Shown here one piece after another: positions 55,910 to 64,000 of a stretch of 64,000 nt of DNA. The position numbers were made by a program, and so were the translations under genes. Where the stretch lies: positions 29,126,501 to 29,190,500 of the forward strand of contig NC_091664.1 of NCBI RefSeq assembly GCF_042453785.1, written 5' to 3'. The notes below the pieces were generated by a model that was not told the DNA's origin, ran no database searches, and saw nothing but the letters and a program-made list of their open reading frames with translations. Numbering within the stretch: the stretch's first letter is position 1; each line of letters opens with the position of its first letter. Source of the DNA: Malus domestica (Eukaryota > Streptophyta > Magnoliopsida > Rosales > Rosaceae).

Positions 55910-58900
55910 TCAGGCTAGCCGTTTGAGGCGCTTGCAGTTACGCTCTTCAGGCGGTTTGATCTTGAAGGATACAAGGTTGGTATTTGGTTTCTTCCCTTTC
56001 TCCTGCTCTCCTTCACCCTTGGAGCCAACAACTGGAACCGAACGTCTCCAATCCAACTTGTGCTTTTCCAGCTTAACTATCTCTTTTTCGATGTCCTTGT
56101 ATGGGAATTCTGACTCGCGGTGATTGTCTTTGATGCAATGAATCGCAGCGCTCAGATCAGCTATTTGGTTGTCTACCACCACATTCTGTGAACAAAATTA
56201 AGGCTTGAAATTTGTATATTTGTATCGAAGAGGGTAAATGATCCCGAAATTAACTTTTTATGAAGCAGCAGCTATTGGAAGTCCAAAGAAGATGTATGTA
56301 CCCTTTCATCAAGTGATCTTTTTACCAGCCATTTTGTGCAGTAAGACTGCCTTGCACCTTCCACATATTCTTTTAAGTATTCTTTTAGGAGTGGTACCGG
56401 AGGGAACCTGGCAGATAAGTTGAAGCCGCAAATCAATCCAACAGCTTCAATCAGTTGCTTCCTTTCAATAAGATCTTGAACAAAATCTGCAGCATTTAAA
56501 CAAAATTGACGGATTCATCAAACAGCCAGAGAAGCTCCGTAACGAGAATTGCAAATTATAATCCATCCTCAATGAAAATTCAGTCTAGCCTGTAAATAAT
56601 CTCTTTCTAAGCTTCATGTACTTTTTCATGATAAGTTATATTGACCCATGAAGTTTTCCATCGATCATCTTCAAGCCATTTGCAAATGTTAGACCAATTA
56701 AATCCCGAAGGCAGTATAAAACCGGCTCAAACCTATCGCCCTAGCACAATGGACACAGGAATCGCATCTAGGACACTCAGATACAATCAAATATAGCCAA
56801 AATTGGTAAACTACCAACAGAAACAGATAAGAGCTTTGGTTCTGGAACAAAACACCACACTATGAATCAAGAGACTTACCAGGGATCATATCTGCAAAAC
56901 CAATTTCCTGGCATGATTCCAAAGCCTTTTTGTGCAGACAAATCGTCCCAAGAAGCTTTACAATCTCATCTCTGTTAAAGGTAGAAACCAATCCATATGT
57001 AGCTATAAAGTGCAAAAACCCCAAAATCTCAATTGAATTTTCAGAATCAACTCTCATTTTTGCTTTCCACTGGACTGCTAGCTCTATTGCATTTTTTTTA
57101 ACATCTGGCCCAATTTTCATGGAGACTTCCGTTAGATCATTCAACAGGGAAATGCTATTCTCCATGACAGCTGATTCACAGCCAACATCTCTTTTTCTCC
57201 AGCATTGAGCCAAAGATTCTTTAATCAACTTTAAAACAAGTTCTGCTGGGTCCATTGACATTTGTAGATCAAGAAGCATTTCGTTCTGTACGGACTCTTT
57301 CTCACTTAAATGCTCATCTGTAGAGCCCTGAAAATTCCTTGTATCTGTGGTTGCACTCGGTTGAAGATCCAGAGGAGATAAAGCTGCGACATTTATAAGT
57401 TGTGAAGATTCTTGTTCCTCAATTTTGATGGGGAAAGAAACGCTGTTGCTCGCTGTGCAATCGCAAGAAGAACAAAGAAATGGATTATTTGACAATTGTG
57501 CTTTACTGAAGACTGAAGACTTAAGTGGTATGTCAGACACCAAATCGTGTTATGTGCAAATTGGAGACAGAGGCTGCCTAAACGATCAAACAAGAAGAAT
57601 TTGCAAAACTCCAATAACAAGATCTGGGATGAAACGGTTCAAAGCAAGAGTATGTGCGGCACCAGACACCTTCACTAAGATACTTAAACGATAAATGAGA
57701 AGACAACATGACACAGCAGATCGAAATCCTTAGATAACACAGTTATAAAAGTGGGACGAGTAAAACTGATTACGTTTTTTTCAGGCCAGCAAAAAGGATT
57801 AAGTAATTACTTCGAAAACTTTAAGGCTCTATCGTCTACATGATATAACAACCACTTGTTATATTAAATGAATAAACAGATAACGTAAATAAAACCGAAA
57901 ACCAGGTGCCTTACTTGTGATACCAAGGGCCTGGCATAGCTCAGTTCCTTGCTCATGCTCAGCCACTGTACCAAGAAGACTCTGAAGCTCCTTTGAATCA
58001 TAAACAGTTGTGATTTCATACACAGCAACAAGCTCCAAAAAACCCAAAATCTCCAATCCATTCCCAGTCGCCGCAGTCATCTTACCCTTCCATTCAGCTG
58101 CCAAAGCCCTTGCTTCTTTTCTCACCTGAGGGTTGATTTGTGGTGAGAATCTCTTCAACTGCTGTAACAAAAAAATACAACTCCTCCTAATAACTGTCAA
58201 ATCAAAGGCAAACTCAGTGGTGTCCACTGTCTGATTTGAAGGATAAAACCCTTGCATTGCATCCAAAACGAGCTTTGCTGGGTCAGATGACGCCTGAAGA
58301 CAAGCTGCGATTTCGCCACATACAAGATCAGTTCTCGTCCAATTCTCATTCATGAGAACCTGCAAGCATTTGCCATCCCTGGAACAATTAGTCTTCTCCT
58401 TGGATTTCAGGTTTTGGATGTCTTCCTTGGATTTTTGCAGCGATTCAAATTGTTTTTGTTCTGATTCGAGCTTTCTGACCTGTTCTTCAAGCTGCCTCTC
58501 TTTCATTTTAAGTCCATGGGAACCTTCTTGTAACAACTTCTCTTCAGAATCCAAATGTTGTTGGCGTTCTTGAATCATCGAATCAAATTCTTTTTTATTC
58601 GATTCAAACTCTCTGACCTTTTCTTCAAGTCGCCTTTCTTTCTTTTCAAGTCCGTGGCAACCTTCTTGTAACAAATTTTCTTGCAAATCCAAACATTTTT
58701 GGCGTTCTTTAACCGTCAAATCAAATTCTCGTTGTTTAGATTCAAACACTCTGACCTGCTCTTCGAGTTGCCTCTCTTTCATTTCGAGTCCATGGCAACG
58801 TTGTTGCAACAACTTTTCTTGTGAATCCAAATGCTTCTGGCACTCTTGAACCATCAACTCAAATTGTTGTTGTTTCAACTCCACTGCCCTGATGCTTTTC

Positions 58901-59556
58901 TCTTTGGATTCGAGTGTACGGTAACATTCCCTTATCGATTTTTCAACGGCACCAAGTATCGTCCTTTTCGATTGAATCTCCTTATGACATTCTTCGAGAG
59001 ATTTATGCGCCGCTTTAACCTGCTCTTGTTTCGAAACAAAATCTTTCATGACATCGTCAATAGACCCCTTAATCGCATTTAATCGCCTTCCGTTCAACTC
59101 AGCCACCTCCTTCTTCATCTTCAGCTCTCTCGACTTCTCATCCAAACTTTTCACAACCGAATTCAATTTCTCCGTTCGCTCTTCGATATCATTTTTTATC
59201 AAATCACGTTCCCTCTCCTTCTCCCTAACCGATTCCTCGTTTTCCAACAACCATTTTTCCTTACTACCAACCTCTCTTCTTTTCTCTTTCGCCAATCTCT
59301 CGATTTCATACAATTCCTGAGCTTTAGACGCCATTTCCGAGTTAAAGTTCAAAACTTTGGCCTCCAACCCCTTCTCGCGCTCCTCAACCTCCCGCTGCCG
59401 TGTCTGGAGCGAGTTCCGCTCCGAGTAAAAACGGTCCTGGAGCTCCTCGAACCGGGTCTTGAGCGAGTCAAAGTGGTCCAAGAAGTGTTTCCACTGCAGG
59501 GCCAGATTCCCCTGCTTCAACTTCGGTTCATCCGAACCGGACACCATCGTTTTCAT
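55910..59556 (-). CDS. FRL: FRIGIDA-like protein, array member C (most complete)
   Basis: Four minus-strand exons, 59556-57903, 57452-56880, 56486-56302 and 56185-55910, join in frame to 895 aa from [15 protein letters not shown]. Residues 1 to about 390 are coiled coil, including about three 46-residue repeats. Frigida module 1 spans about 395-551 ([63 protein letters not shown]). Exon 2 codes module 2 ([31 protein letters not shown]). Exon 3 gives [20 protein letters not shown]. Exon 4 gives [20 protein letters not shown] and the basic end [15 protein letters not shown]. All modules found anywhere in the array are present here, so it is the best reference for the ancestral plan. The donor after exon 1 is a weak G|GTTTTC; reading through would stop after a few codons and drop the later modules. 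Confidence 0.88.
58470..58860 (-). repeat. Intragenic 138-bp repeats in FRL-C (about three)
   Basis: The 'tgacctgttcttcaagctgcc'-type blocks lie near 58478, 58617 and 58756, one repeat period apart. This is fewer than in members A and B. Confidence 0.8.
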
Positions 59557-60043
59557 CGCTGGCGTCTCTGCAACTTCTGCAAAAAAAAAAATATAGAAAT
59601 AGAAACCCTAATCTCTGAAATACGACGCCGTATGAAAATGCAGAGCGAAAAACGATAAAACCCTAAAGTGCCTTGGCGATCAGAGAAGGTACATTTCCAA
59701 TTTTCTCAGAAACAAAAACCCCCAAAACAGAGGAGGTGAAATGTTGAACCAGAATGCGAGAGAGAGAGAGAGAGAGAGAGCTAAAATACGACACCGTATC
59801 GACGTACCTGAGTTGCGGCTTTCAGTTTTGCTGCAATACGACGACGTATCGGCTATGGCGGAAGCTTCAAGCTTTCTTCTTCAGCTCGACGTTCTCAGTC
59901 CCTCACATGCAGTACTCAGTGGGTTAATTAATTGCACGATGCATCTGGGCCGTTGGTTTAGATGTGTGGTGAATGAACGGATGGGATTCAGTCTAACCGG
60001 GTCAGGCCATTAGGCCAATCAGAAACGAGTTTTGTTTCCCTAT
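59557..60043. other. Leader and promoter of FRL-C
   Basis: Contains a (GA)n tract at 59759-59780, the 'tatcggctatggcggaag' block shared with the leaders of A and B (about 59846), and agcttcaagctttcttcttc. There is no coding sequence of its own. Confidence 0.5.
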
Positions 60044-60485
60044 GGCCAAATTGGATTATTCATCCCGTGGTCACAGGAAACTTGCATGATGACCCATGTG
60101 GTGAAAAAACTAGGAATTAAACCCCTGTGGTCAATAATGTTAGCAAATTTAGTCCAAAAGTAAGATTTTTGTTAAATGACTGTTAAAAGTATGGGTAAAA
60201 CTGTATTTTCAGTTCCAATTGACATTTAAAATAAATAATTTTTTATAACAATTACAAAAAAAATAATGCTTAATTTTTTAAATAAAAAAAAAACCCAATT
60301 CAATGTCAATTGGAACTGAAAATACAGTTTTACCCTAACTTTTAACAGTCCTTTAACAGAAATCTTACTTTTGGATTAAATTTGCTAACATTCTAGACTA
60401 CAGGGGTTTAATTTCTAGTTTTTTCACCATATGGGTAATCATGCAAGTGTCTTATGATCGCAGGGATGAACAATCCAATTTGGCA
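60044..60485. mobile_element. Mutator-like foldback MITE, 442 bp
   Basis: Two arms of about 190 bp (60044-60235 and 60300-60485) are inverted copies of each other. Examples are gccaaattggatt[a/g]ttcatcc, aggaattaaacccctgt and tgtattttcagttccaattg, with an AT-rich spacer of about 65 bp. A perfect 9-bp direct repeat tttccctat flanks it (60035-60043 and 60486-60494). Nine bases is the Mutator-superfamily target length. The arms agree at roughly 85-90% by eye. No frame is present. Transcripts through it would form a long hairpin, a typical source of small RNA. Confidence 0.92.
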
Positions 60486-60499
60486 TTTCCCTATTGTCA

Positions 60500-61541
60500 A
60501 ACGCCACGTGTCTAGATTTTTCCCGCATCGGCCTCTGATCGGTCAAAGTTTGGTCTTATGTTAGAAATACCTTTTTGCTGCAGGGAGAGAAACAGATCCG
60601 TATTTGTGTCAATATTTGGTGGGACTGCAACCTATTTAAATAATTAAAAAATTATTAATATATTTCTTTCTATGAAAAAAATTGATAATTTTCTTTAGGA
60701 GAAAAGACTGATAAAGTACGATATTCATTACCGCAGTGATTTGTGATATTCTCTTTCTTCTAAATTCTTTTTATATTTGAACGATTATAGTTAAATCATG
60801 TTAATATTTTGTATTGATTTCTTACAGAGAGAGACAAAGAAAAAAGTGAGGAGGAAATGAGAAAGGAATTTGAGGGGAGATAATTCTACTCCAGAGTCGC
60901 TAAAACTTTGTCAAAGCTTTCAAACCAACTGAAAATTAAGAGTGTTGCACGACTTGCACCATAGAATACATTTTTTTTTCATTTATTATTAACGGGAGAA
61001 AAAGAGTTCAAAACTATTACAATAATTTAGGGAATGAGGGAGTTCCAAACTGAAATGCACCGTTAAAAACTTAACATCCTTTTCACTAAAATATTAGACC
61101 ACATGCAACTACACTATATAATAGTAATACATAACGTTCATAATAGGCTCAAAAAACATAATAATTTTTATAAATATCAAATAATCCATTCCATGAAACT
61201 TCTACAATCTCATCTTTCACTTAAAAATCATATGAGCAATCAAATATTATTTTACCTCAACCAGATAAATTATTTCAAATGTGCATTAAACCAAGAAGAA
61301 ATAAGCAAGAGCTAAAAACAAGGGCTTATAACTCAATAAGTTACGAGTTTTTTAGCTCTACGCTGGTAGTCAAGCGTTCAATTCTCCCTATTCCAATATG
61401 GCTTATACGAAAATAGAAGGGGACATATATTGAGCTATCAGCTGAAAAAGTTCATTGGTTGTCTTTTGCATAGAGAAAACAGAGCCTATACTTCGGCATC
61501 AAAATAGGAAAGACATGTTTTGATTTGCTATCCAAATAGTA
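60500..61541. other. AT-rich intergenic sequence between FRL-C and FRL-D
   Basis: Starts with the 'cgccacgtgtctagatttttcccgc' block that is also found upstream of the other array members (about 54955 for B), so it is duplicated upstream DNA of the array. The rest is AT-rich without credible genes. Confidence 0.5.
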
Positions 61542-61680
61542 AAAATTTCTACAGTGCTTCGAAGTATCTTATACTATGAGTTTATAACCGTTAAATCTTG
61601 ATCAGTGTAATTTTTTTCAATAGTATTCTAACAGTTAAAAACTCCGGAGTCTAGGATACTCCAGAGCACCGTAGGAATTC
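61542..61680. mobile_element. Short MITE, about 139 bp
   Basis: The left end aaatttctacagtgcttcg, then aagtatcttatac, pairs with the inverted right end gaattcctacggtgctctgg, then agtatcctagac, over about 40 bp, leaving a loop of about 55 bp. The 'cctacggtgctc' end type is a common small MITE. The target duplication is unclear. Confidence 0.7.
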
Positions 61681-61992
61681 ACCCAAATGCTTTGAACTTA
61701 CACCAGCTAGAATTTGTACAACATCCTAAGCCACACACAATAATGTTTTCTAAACATGTCAAGGACTGTATTCCATCTCCAGGTTTCTATACTACAAGTC
61801 AGTCAAATGGAAGTAGTGCAACCCACAAACAGAAAGCAGGCTGGCTCCCTACCGTATTCGTGTCGTAGATACAATTACGTGCGACACAAGGATGACGTTA
61901 TAATCGTATAAGGACGGTGTAAACTACAATCAGAACTACACACTGGGGTTGAAAGTGGTTCATCAAAGTTTACTTGTGTGGAGGGTTTCCTG

Positions 61993-63778
61993 CTAGGTTT
62001 CTCTACGGCCAAAACGATGAGTGCCGGGCAAGAACTGATTAGAGTTATATAATCCGGCATCCTGCATACAACTGAAATCAGTGCCAATCTCATGCTCGTT
62101 GGAAGCCAAAGGAAGCGGCGCAGGTAATCCAAAATTTTCAGCCAGCTGAGAGGACGACCTTAACTGCATGGGACCAAAATTAGCACCGATTTCATGGTCC
62201 ATAGCAAACTGCAAAGGGTGTCCATAGTTTTCATACAGCTGAGACGATGAAGTTAACTGCTCGGAAACAAAACTGCAACCAGTTTCATGGTGGTTGGCAA
62301 ACATGCTAAACTGCCCAGGGTGTCTATTTCCAAATAGCTGAGATGATGGATTTAACTGCGAACGGAAAGTTGTGTAGGATCTAGCAGCAGCTGCTAGAGC
62401 TGTTGGATGACTTCTATTTTGACGTTTCTCTGGTGGTTGAAACTGGGCGGTAGAACTAGTACTGCATCTCTTCCTTCTTTCCTGTTCTTGCTGTTCACAC
62501 CTGGATGCCGTCCCCGTCGGCAAGAATCTCAAGTTCTCCTTTAGTCTTTCCAGCTGAACTATTTCCAATTCAATGTCCTTATATGGGTATTCGGACTCAA
62601 GATTGTGATCCTTTATGCACTGAAGTACACCTCTCAGATCAGCTATTAGGTTGTTCATTACATTATCCTGTGAGAAAAATATAAGCCATGGTAAATATAT
62701 ATTACATATACACTGAGGAGTCCTCGGTTTAACTATTCAAGAAGCATCGCTATTGGATGTAAAGAAGTAAAGGTACCTTTTCATAAATTCTTTTCTTTCC
62801 CGGGAATATTGCACGGAAAGACTTCCTTAGATCCTCCACATAATTATTTAAGAGTACTACTGGCGGGAACCTGTCAGTTAACTTGAAGGTGCAAATCAAT
62901 CTAACAGCCTTAATCATCTGTTTCCTTTCAATCAGATCCCGAATAAAGCCTGCAAAACAAAATTGCAGGTTCATCAAACTGCTTCAGATCAGTTTCGGAA
63001 ATAACAAAGGATTTAACAGAAAAGACGATTTTTCAAGTCAGTAAGCAACCCCTAGCGATCACCCTGGCACTATGGACACAGAAATGACATCTAGGTATTC
63101 ACAGTTACAAACATCTATAGCCAAAATGTTGTAAACTGAAGAGAAATGTAATGGAATACAAACATCACACTACGAATGCCATGTTGTTGAGAAACTTACC
63201 GGGGATCTTATCTGCAAAACTAAGTATCTGACATAATTGTAGGACCGGTTTATTCTGACATATGTTTCCAAGAAGCATCACAGTCTCATCTACACTCAAG
63301 GTAGAAAGCAATCCATATGCAGCCACAAATTGCAAAAAACCCAAAATCTCCCACGAGTTTTCTGTATCGGTTCTCATTTTTGCTTGCCACTGGACTGCTA
63401 GCTTGACTGCATCTTCTTTCACATCAAGGGCAACATTTGTTGAGATTTTCATCAGCTCATTCAACATGGGAATGTAGGTCTTCTTGAGATTGGCTATGAA
63501 ACCAACATTTCTATTGCTCCAGTACTGATCAAGAGATTTTTGCATCAACTTCAAAACTACTTTTTCTCGGTCTACTGGCAGTCGTAGAACATCAAGCAAT
63601 TCGTTATTAGCTGAGTCATTCCCACTTAAATGCTCATCTAGACAGTCCTGCGAATTCCTTGCATCTGTGGTGGCAGTCGCACTTAGTTGAAGAATTGGAG
63701 AAGGAGAAGTCGCTACATTTCTGACTGTTGAAGGTTCTGGTTCCTCAATTTTGACAGAGACTGACAGGGCGCTATATG
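61993..63778 (-). CDS. FRL: FRIGIDA-like protein, array member D, 5' part outside window
   Basis: Three exons are in view on the minus strand: 63778-63200, 62949-62777 and 62667-61993. Phases match those of members A and C, and the coiled-coil exon must lie right of 64000. Exon 2 codes the Frigida module (LAVQWQAKMRTDTENSWE, GFLQFVAAYGLLS, FADKIPG). Exon 3 gives GFIRDLIERKQMIKAVRLIC and RKSFRAIFPGKKRIYEK. The last exon is longer than in A and C, 224 codons: after IADLRGVLQCIKDHNLESEY and a basic stretch it adds a Ser/Gln/Asn/His-rich tail. This tail has three repeats of about 35-40 aa (SSSQLYENYGHPLQFAMDHE, SSSQLAENFGLP). The stop is at 61993-61995. The long tail resembles that of typical FRIGIDA-like 5 proteins, so A and C may have lost it. 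Confidence 0.85.
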
Positions 63779-64000
63779 CTATGGAATTGCAATAGGAAAC
63801 AAAACGAGGCAGCACACAGGTCAGTACCTGAATAATTCTGCATGTAATGTATCAAAAGATATATACAACACTATGTGCCATCTGTGCTTCTACTCAAGCA
63901 TTAACCAATAGGTGACGGTGTGCATAGCTTTTTGGGTCAAATTATACCGAGAAACACTAAATATATACATACAAAATACCCAAACATAAATAACAAAATG

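Overview
The window is plant nuclear DNA. Its genes have many short exons with GT-AG introns, the intergenic DNA is AT-rich, and it carries MITEs, a plant tRNA-Pro, an Au-type SINE and 5S-bearing Cassandra elements. The mix of repeats and proteins fits Rosaceae, most likely the apple/pear group; this is an inference from pattern memory, not from a search.

Layout, left to right. 17-1617 (+): 3' part of an FtsH-like M41 protein gene. 1935-6808: a repeat block with one Cassandra TRIM nested in another, a terminal-inverted-repeat element, a Rosaceae-type repeat and a 2.3 kb Harbinger-like element. 7095-10611 (+): DHHC protein S-acyltransferase (10 exons, 393 aa). 11520-14115 (+): cyclin L (6 exons, 446 aa). 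14893-17255 (-): DCD-domain protein (722 aa) with a long intron-containing 5' leader to about 20.1 kb. 22031-22852 (-): uL18-type organellar ribosomal protein. 23619-23690 (+): tRNA-Pro(TGG). 24231-27467 (-): 1078-aa J-domain/DUF3444 protein. 31742-35464 (-): 3-dehydroquinate dehydratase/shikimate dehydrogenase (10 exons, 517 aa) whose dehydrogenase half lacks the catalytic lysine. 36.2-45.4 kb: gene-poor stretch with a 54-bp minisatellite, a kelch pseudogene carrying a hAT insertion, and a 222-bp tandem duplication carrying a Tourist-like MITE. 45380 to the right edge (-): tandem array of four FRIGIDA-like genes, the last cut by the window edge.

The genes are unrelated housekeeping or regulatory loci, not a pathway cluster: protein lipidation, RNA splicing/transcription, organellar translation, chaperone co-factor, shikimate pathway. 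The exception is the FRIGIDA-like array, where all members share strand, exon plan and upstream sequence. They differ by loss of whole modules and by the number of 138-bp coiled-coil repeats. No CRISPR, operon or prokaryotic system is present. The most notable points are the altered shikimate dehydrogenase site, the modular decay of the FRIGIDA-like array, the nested 5S-bearing TRIMs, and several insertions whose target duplications can be read exactly.
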